Assembly: GCA_017302455.1 (NCBI GenBank)
Contig: JAFLDO010000030.1
Location: 1 to 61,299, forward strand
Source of the DNA: Accumulibacter sp.
GTDB lineage: Bacteria > Pseudomonadota > Gammaproteobacteria > Burkholderiales > Rhodocyclaceae
Direction: 5' to 3'
DNA: 61,299 nt
Below the pieces are notes generated by a model that had not been told where the DNA came from, did no database searches, and saw nothing but the letters and a program-made list of their open reading frames with translations. The translations under genes were made by a program, and so were the position numbers. Below are positions 52,973-61,299 of the stretch, piece by piece; the first letter of the stretch is position 1, and each line of letters starts with the position of its first letter.

Positions 52973-53461
52973 CTAACCGAACCTGATTCGTTTAGCCACG
53001 TCCGTCGGCAACCAGGGCCTGCTGGCCAGCACCGCCGTTTCCAGCGGAGCAGCGAAGTACGCCTCGCTCCACCATTTCTCTTTCGGCAAGGACGTCATGC
53101 CGCCAACCGCCACGAAGGCCAGGACGATGACCAGACCCCGCGCCACACCGAACATGACGCCGAGCAGGCGGTCGGTAACGGTCATCCCCAAGGCCTTGAG
53201 CAGGCCCTGTACGACCATGCGCAGAAGAGCCATGGCGATGAGCACGATCACGAAGACTGCGACCCACCCGGCGACGATGCGCAGGGTTGGATCGGCAATC
53301 GCCGAGAACCCTAGGGCAAGTTCCGCGCCCCAGGCCCTTGCCGCCAGGAAAGCCAGGATCCACGCCACGAGGGCGATGATCTCGCCCACCACGCCGCGCC
53401 ACATGCCGAGCAACAGCGAAGCAGCGACGACCATCACCACGGAATAATCGAAGACTGTCAT
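52973..53461 (-). CDS. cvpA: Colicin V production-like membrane protein CvpA
   Basis: A 162-residue protein with four membrane segments (VVMVVAASLLLGMWRGVVG, IIALVAWILAFLAARAW, WVAVFVIVLIAMALLRM, RGLVIVLAFVAVGGM) and the family linkage to purF. Its role is in envelope stress or biofilm contexts and is not biochemically settled. Its start overlaps the dedD stop by four bases (ATGA). Confidence 0.9.
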   Translation of the reverse strand: MTVFDYSVVMVVAASLLLGMWRGVVGEIIALVAWILAFLAARAWGAELALGFSAIADPTLRIVAGWVAVFVIVLIAMALLRMVVQGLLKALGMTVTDRLLGVMFGVARGLVIVLAFVAVGGMTSLPKEKWWSEAYFAAPLETAVLASRPWLPTDVAKRIRFG

Positions 53462-54471
53462 TGCCTGCCGGCGACAACTCCATTGATGCCACTGCGCTTC
53501 AACTTTTCGAGAGCATTGTCGGCGGCCTCGCGAGTGGGAAAAGGACCGGCGCGCACTCGCGTCTTGGCGCCATCCGGCGAGTTGAGCATCTCGGTGTAGG
53601 TGCTGACGCCCAGTCCACCGATCTTGCCCTGCAACTGTTTGACATTCTCGGGATTGGCAAAGGCCCCGATCAGAATGACATGCTGCCCACCGGGTTTCGC
53701 TGGCGCCGGCGCTGGCACCGCTGCGGCTGTCTTGCCGGCCGGCGGGGCCGCGCTGGCGGGGCGCGCCGACTCGTCCGCCGCAGGCTTGGCACCTTCGTCA
53801 ACGGGTTTCTCTCCCGGTTTGTCGGCTGCCGGCTTGCTGGCGTCGTCGACAGCCTTGTCCAGTGGCCTGGAGACCGGCTTCTCGACCGGTTTCTCAACGG
53901 CTTTCGTCACCGGCTTCTCCGCTGGCTTCTCCACCGCTTTCTCGACTGGCTTCGGAGTCGGCTTCTCGGCCTTCTTGACTTCCGGCTTCTCCGCCGGCTT
54001 GTCGATCTTCTTTACGACCGGCTGTTTGTCGGGGGTCTTGTCGACGGGCTTGACGGCTTTTTTCTCGGGAGATTGTTCCGCCAGCCTCTCGGGCGGCTTC
54101 GCCACTTTCTTCTCCGGGGCCTTGTCCGCCCCCTTGTCGGCCGGCGCGGTACCGGAGAGCTTTGCCGTCGGCACGATTGCCTGTGACTTTTCGGCGGCAT
54201 CGTGCGAAGTCCCTACAGCCGCCTGCTCGGCACTCGCCACGGGCGCACCCGAAGGCGTCGGCAAGGCCGCACGGGCAGGCTCAGCTGGTCTCACGGGCAC
54301 CTGTTCCTGACCGGGAATGCGTATCTGGACGTCCTGAAGCCGCTGTTTCGGTTCCTCATCCATGACCATCGGCAAGACCACCGCAGCCAGGCCAGCAAAA
54401 GCGACTGCGCCGACGAGGCGGCGACGAGCCCGTTTCTTGAGTTGCAGTTGCGGGTCAGAGGATTCAGTCAT
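53458..54471 (-). CDS. dedD: SPOR-domain protein DedD
   Basis: From ATG 54471 the product is 337 residues. It has a cytoplasmic KKRARRR stretch, one membrane helix (VGAVAFAGLAAVVLPMVM), a very long linker with repeated KPVEKP/KPAEKP units (about 110-225) and a C-terminal SPOR domain (about 265-335, HVILIGAFANPENVKQL). SPOR domains bind denuded glycan at the division septum, so it is a septal accessory protein. The Lys/Pro linker is longer and more repetitive than I would expect from the E. coli protein. Confidence 0.88.
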   Translation of the reverse strand: MTESSDPQLQLKKRARRRLVGAVAFAGLAAVVLPMVMDEEPKQRLQDVQIRIPGQEQVPVRPAEPARAALPTPSGAPVASAEQAAVGTSHDAAEKSQAIVPTAKLSGTAPADKGADKAPEKKVAKPPERLAEQSPEKKAVKPVDKTPDKQPVVKKIDKPAEKPEVKKAEKPTPKPVEKAVEKPAEKPVTKAVEKPVEKPVSRPLDKAVDDASKPAADKPGEKPVDEGAKPAADESARPASAAPPAGKTAAAVPAPAPAKPGGQHVILIGAFANPENVKQLQGKIGGLGVSTYTEMLNSPDGAKTRVRAGPFPTREAADNALEKLKRSGINGVVAGRQ

Positions 54472-54498
54472 CGGTATCGTGGCGCCCACTCGCTTCGT

Positions 54499-55839
54499 TC
54501 AGCGGCCATTCTGCATGCTGTGCATGGCCGCCGCGACCGTGTAGAACGATCCAAAAACCACAATTCTATCATTTTCCCCGGCCAGCTTGACAGAACGCTG
54601 GAAAGCCAGAGAGGGTGAAGCGAGACACTCGACATGGCCACCCAAGGTGGCGGCCGTCACCACGTCCGCCAGAAAGGCAGCCGACGCACCACGCGGTAGG
54701 TCGAGATCGGCCAGCAGCCACAAGTCAACCCTGCCCGCCAGCGGCGCCAGTGAACCGGCAATGTCCTTGTCGGCAAGCATCCCGACGACAGCGATGGTGC
54801 GGGCGAAGAAACCCATGTCACCGAGGTTGTCGACCAAGCCGACAACGGCCTGCGGATTGTGCGCCACATCGAGGACGACCACCGGCCGCCCCGGGAGAAC
54901 CTGGAAACGCCCGGGCAACTGAAAATCGACGAGGCCACGCCGTACCGCCTGCATCGACGCGGGCAGTTGCGACCTGAGAAGTTCGATGGCAGCCAGAGCG
55001 GCGCTGGCGTTGCGCATCTGACAGGCGCCCCGCAGGGCGGGATTGGCGAGACCACCACGGCGCAGCCCATGACGCCCCCAGAATGTCCATTGCTGTCTGT
55101 CGCCGAAGTACCCGAAATCACGCCCGATCAGGTGCAGGTCGGCACCAATCGCCAGCGCATGCTCGATCAGCGATGGCGGCGGGTCGGGATCGGCACAGAT
55201 CGCCGGTTTGCCGGCCCGGTAGATGCCCGCTTTCTCAAAACCGATGGTCGTTCGCGTCGGGCCCAGCCAGTCGGTGTGATCGAGAGCAATACTGGTCACC
55301 ACCGCGCAACTCGCGTCGTAACAATTGACCGCATCAAGCCGGCCGCCCAGCCCGACTTCGAGAATGATGACCTCGACCTCGCGCGCACGGAACACTTCCA
55401 GAGCGGCCAGGGTTCCGAATTCGAAATAGGTCAGCGCTATGCCGCCGGAAGCCAGTCTCGCCGCCTCGACTCGCGCAAAAGCCTCGCACAGCGCGCGGTC
55501 GTCTACGGGCAGGCGATCCACGCGCACCCGCTCGTTGTAGACGAGTAGATGCGGCGAAGTGTAGCAGCCAACCCGGTAGCCGGCGAACGAGTAGACGGCC
55601 TCGAGATACGCGCAAGTCGACCCCTTGCCGTTCGTACCGCCGACGGTTATCACAGGGCAGGCGGGTTCCTGAGCCAGAGCTTCCTTGACACGCAGCACCC
55701 GCTCCAATCCCAGTTCGATTCCCGCCTGTCCCCTGGGGTGGAGGCCTTCGAGATGCGCCAGCCACGCCGTCAAAGTAGAGGGCTCCGGGGCCTCGCCTGT
55801 AGGTGCAGCCGACTGCTCCCTGCCTTCCTCGGCGGTCAC
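54499..55839 (-). CDS. folC: Bifunctional folylpolyglutamate synthase/dihydrofolate synthase
   Basis: From GTG 55839 (GAGGGA upstream) the product is 446 residues. It has the Mur-ligase-type ATP loop VGGTNGKGSTCAYLE, the downstream GCYTSPHLLVYNERVR and the C-terminal Rossmann-like VLDVAHNPQAVVGLV. It adds glutamate to dihydropteroate and folates. In-frame codons up to 55896 are inside the accD 3' end and are unlikely. It follows accD by 10 bases. Confidence 0.93.
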   Translation of the reverse strand: MTAEEGREQSAAPTGEAPEPSTLTAWLAHLEGLHPRGQAGIELGLERVLRVKEALAQEPACPVITVGGTNGKGSTCAYLEAVYSFAGYRVGCYTSPHLLVYNERVRVDRLPVDDRALCEAFARVEAARLASGGIALTYFEFGTLAALEVFRAREVEVIILEVGLGGRLDAVNCYDASCAVVTSIALDHTDWLGPTRTTIGFEKAGIYRAGKPAICADPDPPPSLIEHALAIGADLHLIGRDFGYFGDRQQWTFWGRHGLRRGGLANPALRGACQMRNASAALAAIELLRSQLPASMQAVRRGLVDFQLPGRFQVLPGRPVVVLDVAHNPQAVVGLVDNLGDMGFFARTIAVVGMLADKDIAGSLAPLAGRVDLWLLADLDLPRGASAAFLADVVTAATLGGHVECLASPSLAFQRSVKLAGENDRIVVFGSFYTVAAAMHSMQNGR

Positions 55840-55849
55840 GCCGCGTCCC

Positions 55850-56722
55850 TCACGACAACGCGGGTCGCTTCTGCAGCAGGGCCAGCAACGATGCAACCCG
55901 GTTTTTCATTTCCCGGCGGTCGACGATCATGTCGACTGCGCCTTTTTCGAGCAGGAACTCGGATCGCTGAAACCCCTCGGGAAGCGTCTCGCGGACGGTT
56001 TGCTCGATGACCCGCGGGCCGGCAAAGCCGATCAGAGCGCCTGGCTCGGCAATCACGACATCGCCAATGAAGGCGAACGAAGCCGACACGCCGCCCATCG
56101 TCGGGTCGGTCAGGATCGAGATGAAGGGCAGCCCCGCTTCCGTCAGCCGGGTCAGGATCGCCGTCGTCTTCGCCATCTGCATCAGCGAGAAAAGACCTTC
56201 CTGCATGCGTGCCCCGCCCGACGCGGTGACGCAGATGAACGGCACGTGGTGTTCGACCGCCGCCTGCACGCCACGCGCGAAGCGCTCGCCAAGCACCGAA
56301 CCCATCGACCCACCCATGAAATCGAACTCGAAGACGGCCAGGACCACGGGCAGCGTCCGGATCGTGCCGCGCATCACCACCAGAGCGTCCGTCTCGCCGG
56401 TTGCCGCCGTCGCGTCCTGCAGGCGATCCACATAGCGACGACTGTCCTTGAACGACAGGGAATCCACCGGCAGGACCTCGGCACCAATTTCCGCACGCCC
56501 TTCCGTATCGAGCAGCAGGTCGATGCGGGCCCGCGAGTCAAGACGTTTGTGATGACCACACTTGGGGCAGACGTTGCTGTTGTTCGCGAGGTCGGTGGCG
56601 TAGAGCACGGCCTCGCACGCCACGCACTTGCTCCACAGACCTTCGGGCAGGGACGACTTGCGGGCGACGCCATTGTCGTTACGCTTGATCTTCGGCGGTA
56701 GCGGTTTGTTGAGCCAGCTCAT
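55850..56722 (-). CDS. accD: Acetyl-CoA carboxylase carboxyltransferase subunit beta
   Basis: From ATG 56722 the product is 290 residues. The N-terminal zinc ribbon has paired CxxC sites (KCVACEAV and VCPKCGHH), followed by the carboxyltransferase core [18 protein letters not shown] and [14 protein letters not shown]. It forms the carboxyltransferase with AccA, making malonyl-CoA. The start overlaps the trpA stop by four bases. The order trpA-accD-folC is widely conserved. Confidence 0.95.
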   Translation of the reverse strand: MSWLNKPLPPKIKRNDNGVARKSSLPEGLWSKCVACEAVLYATDLANNSNVCPKCGHHKRLDSRARIDLLLDTEGRAEIGAEVLPVDSLSFKDSRRYVDRLQDATAATGETDALVVMRGTIRTLPVVLAVFEFDFMGGSMGSVLGERFARGVQAAVEHHVPFICVTASGGARMQEGLFSLMQMAKTTAILTRLTEAGLPFISILTDPTMGGVSASFAFIGDVVIAEPGALIGFAGPRVIEQTVRETLPEGFQRSEFLLEKGAVDMIVDRREMKNRVASLLALLQKRPALS

Positions 56723-57537
56723 GCTTGTCCTCGCGACACCGCGGCATCCATCGCACGGCGAATGGCGTCCACCAGGGTGCCGACGTTGACACACACCTTG
56801 TCGGACGGCGACTGTTCGATTTCTTCGATGATCCGGCTACCGATGACGACCGCATCGGCCAGTTCCGCGACTGCCGCCGCTGTCGCCGCATCACGGATGC
56901 CGAAACCAACGCCGACGGGAACGCCGGTGCGTGCGCGGATCTCCGGAATGCGTGCGGCGACGGCCGCAACATCCAGCGCCGCCGAGCCGGTAACGCCCTT
57001 CAGCGACACGTAGTAGATGTAGCCGCTGGCCAGCGCACCGACCTGCGTCATGCGCGCCTCGCTGGATGTCGGCGCCAACAGGAAGATCGGATCGAGCGCG
57101 TGCCGGTGCAAGGTCTGTGCGAACTCGACAGCTTCCTCGGGTGGATAGTCAACGACCAGGACGCCGTCCACACCGGCATCAAACGAGGCCGCGGCAAAGG
57201 CTTCAAGACCCATCGACTCGATCGGATTGGCGTAGCCCATGAGCACGATTGGTGTTTCGTTGTCGTCGGCGCGAAAATTGGCCACCATCCCAAGTACGTG
57301 GCGCAGACTCACGCCCTTCGCCAGCGCTCGCTCGGAGGCACGCTGGATGGTTGGTCCATCAGCCATCGGGTCGGAGAACGGGACGCCAAGTTCGATGATG
57401 TCGGCCCCCGCTTGCACCAGCGTATGCAGCAGCGGTACGGTCAGCTCCGGCGCCGGATCTCCCGCAGTGATGAACGGAATCAGCGCCTTGCGCCCGCGCG
57501 CCTGGAGGCGTTCGAATACAGCCTGTATTTTCGACAT
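56719..57537 (-). CDS. trpA: Tryptophan synthase alpha subunit
   Basis: The 272-residue TIM-barrel protein has the catalytic Glu segment [16 protein letters not shown] (Asp and Glu roles in IGP cleavage), the [11 protein letters not shown] loop and [13 protein letters not shown]. It cleaves indole-3-glycerol phosphate to indole, which passes to TrpB. Two bases separate it from the trpB stop. Confidence 0.95.
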   Translation of the reverse strand: MSKIQAVFERLQARGRKALIPFITAGDPAPELTVPLLHTLVQAGADIIELGVPFSDPMADGPTIQRASERALAKGVSLRHVLGMVANFRADDNETPIVLMGYANPIESMGLEAFAAASFDAGVDGVLVVDYPPEEAVEFAQTLHRHALDPIFLLAPTSSEARMTQVGALASGYIYYVSLKGVTGSAALDVAAVAARIPEIRARTGVPVGVGFGIRDAATAAAVAELADAVVIGSRIIEEIEQSPSDKVCVNVGTLVDAIRRAMDAAVSRGQA

Positions 57538-57539
57538 GG

Positions 57540-58745
57540 TCAGAAGGTGATTCCCGATTTTTCGGCAACGGTGTGCATGTCCTTGTCACCACGACCGGAG
57601 AGGTTGACCAGCAGTATCCTGTCCTGCGGCAAGGTCGGCGCCAATCGGCTGGCGTAGGCCAGGGCATGGCTCGATTCGAGCGCCGGAATGATGCCTTCGA
57701 GGCGACACAGATCGTGAAAGGCCTGCAGCGCCTCGCTATCGCTGACTCCGACATACTCCGCCCGGCCGCTATCCTTGAGCCAGGCGTGCTCCGGGCCGAC
57801 GCCCGGATAATCGAGGCCGGCCGAAATCGAATGCGTCTCGATGATCTGACCGTCCTGATCCTGCAGCAGATAGGTCCGGTTACCGTGCAGCACGCCTGGC
57901 CGCCCTGCCGTCAACGAGGCCGCATGCCGTCCCGTCGCGATGCCTTCGCCGGCCGCCTCGACGCCGATCAGACGCACACCGGCAACCGGAATATAGGGGT
58001 GGAAAATGCCCATCGCGTTCGAGCCACCGCCGACGCAGGCAATCACGGCGTCGGGTTGACGGCCGCACTGCTCCTGCATTTGGGCGATCGCCTCGCGGCC
58101 GATGACCGACTGAAAATCGCGCACCATCATCGGATAGGGATGCGGGCCGGCCACCGTACCGATGATGTAGAACGTGTTGGAGACATTGGTGACCCAGTCG
58201 CGCATTGCTTCATTCAACGCGTCCTTGAGCGTCCTTGAACCACTCTCGACCGGCACGACGGTCGCGCCGAGCAGTTTCATCCGGTAGACGTTGGCGGCTT
58301 GCCGTCTGATATCTTCCGAACCCATGTAGACAACGCATTCCATGCCATAGCGCGCGGCGACGGTCGCCGTTGCGACACCATGCTGACCGGCACCCGTCTC
58401 GGCGATGACGCGTGGTTTATGCATCCGCCGCGCCAGCATCGCCTGACCGATGCAGTTGTTGATCTTGTGGGCACCGGTGTGATTCAGGTCTTCGCGTTTG
58501 AGATAGATCTGGGCGCCGCCGAGTACCTCCGACCACCGCCGCGCATGGTAGAGCGGACTTGGCCGACCGACATAGTGTCTGAGGTCGTAATCGAATTCGG
58601 CGACGAATTGAGGATCGCGCTGAGCGGCGGCGTAAGCCTCCTTGAGTTCGTCGAGTGCACCGATCAGGGTTTCGGCGACGAAGACGCCACCGTACTGGCC
58701 AAAATGGCCTGTGGCGTCGGGTAAATCGTAGTCAGGCTGGGTCAT
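57540..58745 (-). CDS. trpB: Tryptophan synthase beta subunit
   Basis: From ATG 58745 the product is 401 residues. The PLP lysine is in [12 protein letters not shown] and the phosphate loop in [15 protein letters not shown]. It condenses indole with serine. The codons GTG and TTG just before ATG are in frame; AAGGA upstream favours the ATG. The 179-base gap to trpF is the largest in this operon and could hold an internal promoter, though I see none. Confidence 0.95.
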   Translation of the reverse strand: MTQPDYDLPDATGHFGQYGGVFVAETLIGALDELKEAYAAAQRDPQFVAEFDYDLRHYVGRPSPLYHARRWSEVLGGAQIYLKREDLNHTGAHKINNCIGQAMLARRMHKPRVIAETGAGQHGVATATVAARYGMECVVYMGSEDIRRQAANVYRMKLLGATVVPVESGSRTLKDALNEAMRDWVTNVSNTFYIIGTVAGPHPYPMMVRDFQSVIGREAIAQMQEQCGRQPDAVIACVGGGSNAMGIFHPYIPVAGVRLIGVEAAGEGIATGRHAASLTAGRPGVLHGNRTYLLQDQDGQIIETHSISAGLDYPGVGPEHAWLKDSGRAEYVGVSDSEALQAFHDLCRLEGIIPALESSHALAYASRLAPTLPQDRILLVNLSGRGDKDMHTVAEKSGITF

Positions 58746-58924
58746 CAACACATATCCTTGCGAGCTGGCGACAAGGCGCTTGCGCAGCGCCGGAGAAAAG
58801 CACCAGACGCCCCCTCAGGTATGTTTCGCCAGATGCTGCCGCCAGCACATCCGCGTCCGACCACCAGACTGCCTACCCATGACCCAACCTCGCTCAGAGA
58901 CCTTCTGCATCGTTCGCTGTTCAT

Positions 58925-59566
58925 TTATCGAACAGCCCGTACCGCGGCCACAAAGGCACGCATCTTTTCGCCATCCTTGATCCCCTTGGCGGCTTCGACA
59001 CCCGACGAGACGTCCACCGCTGCCGGCCGCAGTCGGCGTACCGCTTCGCCCACGTTGCCGGCATCGAGTCCGCCTGAAAGGATCACCGGCCTGTCGAGCG
59101 ACTCCGGCACCAGCGACCAGTCGAAGACCTTGCCGCTGCCACCGTAGCCGTCCGCAAAGGCGTCGAGAAGAATCGCTTGCGCCGACGGGAAGGCAGCCGC
59201 GTATTGTACCAAATCCAGCCCTGGCCTGACGCGCGCGGCCTTGATATAGGGCCGATCGAACTGCCGGCAATAGGCTTCGTCTTCATCACCGTGAAGTTGC
59301 AACACATGCACTGGCACAGCCGAAAGCGTCGCCCGTACCAACCCCGGATCGGCATTGACGAACAGGCCGACGATGGTGACGAAGGGCGGCACCGCGCGCG
59401 CCAAACGCGCCGCAGTATCGACATCCACGCAGCGCGGGCTCGGCGGATAGAAAACCAGACCGATCGCGTCCGCGCCAGCCTGCACTGCCTGCTGCAGATC
59501 CTCGCCGCGAGTCAGCCCACAGATCTTGATACGTAACGGCAGTGGGCCGGCGAGCTTATTGTCCAT
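58925..59566 (-). CDS. trpF: Phosphoribosylanthranilate isomerase
   Basis: From ATG 59566 the product is 213 residues with the catalytic Cys in KICGLTRGEDL and Asp in ILLDAFADGYGGSGKVFDW, both hallmarks of TrpF. It isomerises phosphoribosylanthranilate. The start overlaps the truA 3' end by 11 bases, implying translational coupling. Confidence 0.94.
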   Translation of the reverse strand: MDNKLAGPLPLRIKICGLTRGEDLQQAVQAGADAIGLVFYPPSPRCVDVDTAARLARAVPPFVTIVGLFVNADPGLVRATLSAVPVHVLQLHGDEDEAYCRQFDRPYIKAARVRPGLDLVQYAAAFPSAQAILLDAFADGYGGSGKVFDWSLVPESLDRPVILSGGLDAGNVGEAVRRLRPAAVDVSSGVEAAKGIKDGEKMRAFVAAVRAVR

Positions 59567-60356
59567 AGAGCGGAATACAAGGTGTGAGGTTCGTTTGGTC
59601 CCCACTCGGCAGCCCGAGTTCCGGCGGATACCTGACCGCAAAGAGGTAGAGCCCGGCCGCCGCGAACGTCGGCGCCGCCAAGCGGCGATCGCCGGCAGCC
59701 AGCAGTTCGCCAATCCACTCGGGCGGGCGTTTCCCCTGACCGACATGAACCAGGCTGCCGACCAGATTCCGTACCATGTGATGAAGAAAGGCCGAGGCTT
59801 CGAAGTCGAAGGCGATCAGATCACCGAAACGCCGTACATGAGCCTCGCGCATCACTTTCACCGGGGAGTTGGCCTGACACTCGGCCGCCCGGAAAGCCGA
59901 AAAATCCCGCTCACCAAGCAGCAGGTGTGCAGCCGCCTGCATTGTCCCCACATCGAGCGGGTGATGATACCAACCGACCCTGCCGTTCCAGACTCCCGTC
60001 CGATGTGCGCGGTTGATCAACAAATAGCGGTATCGCCTGGCATACGCCGAAAACCGCGCATGGAAGTCGTCCGCGACCGGTCGCGCCCAGCGGACGGCAA
60101 CCGCCGACGGCAAGAAGCTGTTGGTGCCGCGTACCCAGGCAAACATCGACCGTTCAACGGCGGCATCGAAATGCACGACCTGCCCCGTCGCATGCACGCC
60201 GGCGTCCGTGCGCCCAGCGGACACCACCTGAACCGGCACACCGGCGAACTGTCGCAAGGCGTCCTGCACGGCATCCTGCACCGTACCGCCACCCGGCTGC
60301 GTCTGCCAGCCTCGAAAACCGCTCCCGTCGTATTCGACAGCCAAGGCAATGCGCAT
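59556..60356 (-). CDS. truA: tRNA pseudouridine(38-40) synthase
   Basis: The 266-residue protein has the catalytic Asp in SAGRTDAGVHATGQV and later FHHMVRNLVGSLV, the TruA signature. It modifies positions 38-40 of many tRNAs. It starts at 60356, 3 bases after the membrane-protein gene stop, and overlaps trpF. Confidence 0.94.
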   Translation of the reverse strand: MRIALAVEYDGSGFRGWQTQPGGGTVQDAVQDALRQFAGVPVQVVSAGRTDAGVHATGQVVHFDAAVERSMFAWVRGTNSFLPSAVAVRWARPVADDFHARFSAYARRYRYLLINRAHRTGVWNGRVGWYHHPLDVGTMQAAAHLLLGERDFSAFRAAECQANSPVKVMREAHVRRFGDLIAFDFEASAFLHHMVRNLVGSLVHVGQGKRPPEWIGELLAAGDRRLAAPTFAAAGLYLFAVRYPPELGLPSGDQTNLTPCIPLYGQ

Positions 60357-60359
60357 AGC

Positions 60360-60959
60360 TCAGGCCTGCCACAGCCAGACGGTCGCCAGCGTACCGGCGA
60401 CCAGCGCCAGAACCAGGAAATCCCCCCCGGAGAAAGGCCGATCGGCGATTTCGAACACCTCCTCCGTGTTGCCGGTGGTCGGCACGTCGAGCAGGATACG
60501 CCAATCGCGCGGACGCGGCAGCGTTTCAAGGTGGCGCAGAACCAGCAGCAGTCGCACCAGTCCACGATCGGGATCGACTCCCAGCCGCCGTAGCGGTCCC
60601 AACAAGCGACGCGTACCGGTCAGCAACTCGGGCAAGGACATTCGCTCGCGGAGGATTGCCACCGCCATCAACACCAGCAGCAGACGTCCGACATGCGTCA
60701 GGGCATCGGCCAGTCCCTCGCGACTGGGTGCCAGCAAGCCGCTCCACGCCGGCTCACCGGCGCCTCCCCAGGCCATGATGACGAACAGCGACACAAAAAG
60801 CCAGCGCGCACCCCAGGCCAGTCGCGCGCAACGCCGCTGCGCCTTGCTGCCGGACAGCAGCAAGGACAGCAGACCTGCCAACAGCAGGTGGCTACCTTCC
60901 AGACACTGGATCAACACCAGCGCCACGAGCCAGACCAGCAGGCCGCTTGCCGGGTGCAT
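60360..60959 (-). CDS. Uncharacterised membrane protein, possibly CbiQ/EcfT-like
   Basis: A 199-residue product with four to five membrane segments. The soluble segment RRLLGPLRRLGVDPDRGLVR with LLLVLRHLETLP resembles the coupling helices of CbiQ/EcfT transporter subunits, but the resemblance is weak and no ATPase or substrate subunit is nearby. It leads directly into truA, so it is probably the first gene of the operon within this window. Confidence 0.5.
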   Translation of the reverse strand: MHPASGLLVWLVALVLIQCLEGSHLLLAGLLSLLLSGSKAQRRCARLAWGARWLFVSLFVIMAWGGAGEPAWSGLLAPSREGLADALTHVGRLLLVLMAVAILRERMSLPELLTGTRRLLGPLRRLGVDPDRGLVRLLLVLRHLETLPRPRDWRILLDVPTTGNTEEVFEIADRPFSGGDFLVLALVAGTLATVWLWQA

Positions 60960-61090
60960 TGCCGCGTCCGTCCTTTCAGCTTACGCCCAAGCGCAGGCGC
61001 CGACGCGACCCACCCCTCACCCGGCGCACCGCCAGCCCGCCGCCCCGAAGGCACTTAGGCGGCAAGCAAAAATAACTTGAACAATACGAG

Positions 61091-61299
61091 TTATTCGTCA
61101 TTTTTCCGGGGTATCAACCGGTAGTTCCATTCGCCATGAAACGCGTCGCGCTCGATGGCAAGCGAAGCAAGTTCTTCGTCGGACACCTTGATTCCCGACG
61201 TATAGGCGTTTTCATCGATCGCAGCCTGGATTCGCAAGCCTGTCTCGGTTGTCGTGTTACCGATCAGGTTCACCACCACCTGTCGACTGACTAGCGGTC
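61091..61299 (-). mobile_element. C-terminus of an ISAzo13-like transposase, cut by the window edge
   Basis: The frame is open to the window edge (reading from 61299: PLVSRQVVVNLIGNTTT) and stops at 61091. The tail SDEELASLAIERDAFHGEWNYRLI closely matches what I recall of the C-terminus of ISAzo13-family transposases. Only about 68 residues are present, so intactness cannot be judged. The AT-rich stretch 61060-61115 just beyond the stop may contain the insertion-sequence end. Confidence 0.75.

Noticed and set aside
53600-54310. Plus-strand Ser/Gly/Phe-rich frame that looks like a surface repeat protein
   Set aside because: It is the complement of the Lys/Pro repeats of dedD, which has a proper membrane helix and SPOR domain.

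Overview
The window looks like a chromosome segment of a GC-rich betaproteobacterium, most likely of the Rhodocyclales/Candidatus Accumulibacter kind. The evidence is the linked blocks miaB-phoH-ybeY-corC-lnt, cimA-leuC-leuD and truA-trpF-trpB-trpA-accD-folC-dedD-cvpA-purF-metZ, plus a PPK2-type polyphosphate kinase and an eight-heme cytochrome. The genus is an inference from gene content and order; no rRNA gene is present. The only RNA gene found is a tRNA-Gly(CCC).

Bases 1-34 kb are an accessory, partly decaying region. It holds fragments of an outer-membrane protein and a Kef/CPA2 antiporter, a hemerythrin, an octaheme cytochrome with HEAT/TPR tail, and a probable ppk2-sulP-DUF1269-channel operon. 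Further on are a frameshifted secreted protein gene, a lytic transglycosylase, a divergent LysE exporter/Lrp pair, a methyltransferase, an orphan CcoQ-like microprotein and a beta-barrel. Then come several unknown membrane proteins, an arylsulfatase/outer-membrane-protein operon, MarC, cardiolipin synthase, an OmpA-like lipoprotein and a dense run of small secreted proteins and lipoproteins. Several genes here are broken (antiporter, NHL-associated-like protein, DUF4239 protein, YihY C-terminal fragment).

Bases 34-40.8 kb form a compact housekeeping operon (tRNA 2-methylthiolation, PhoH ATPase, YbeY RNase, CorC, Lnt with an apparent CTG start), followed by an enoyl-CoA hydratase. Bases 41-44.4 kb hold the most unusual gene: one 1120-residue protein joining a complete 2-oxoacid dehydrogenase E1alpha, E1beta, a lipoyl domain and a complete ketoacyl synthase III, with no E2 acyltransferase domain. 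It sits in DNA of visibly lower GC than its flanks. A direct decarboxylation-to-condensation machine is a reasonable hypothesis.

Bases 44.9-61.3 kb are core metabolism: lpxD (lipid A), cimA/leuC/leuD (isoleucine and leucine), then on the minus strand a tightly packed run from truA to metZ (pseudouridylation, tryptophan, fatty acid, folate, cell division, purine and methionine genes). The window closes with the C-terminus of an ISAzo13-like transposase that runs off the edge.
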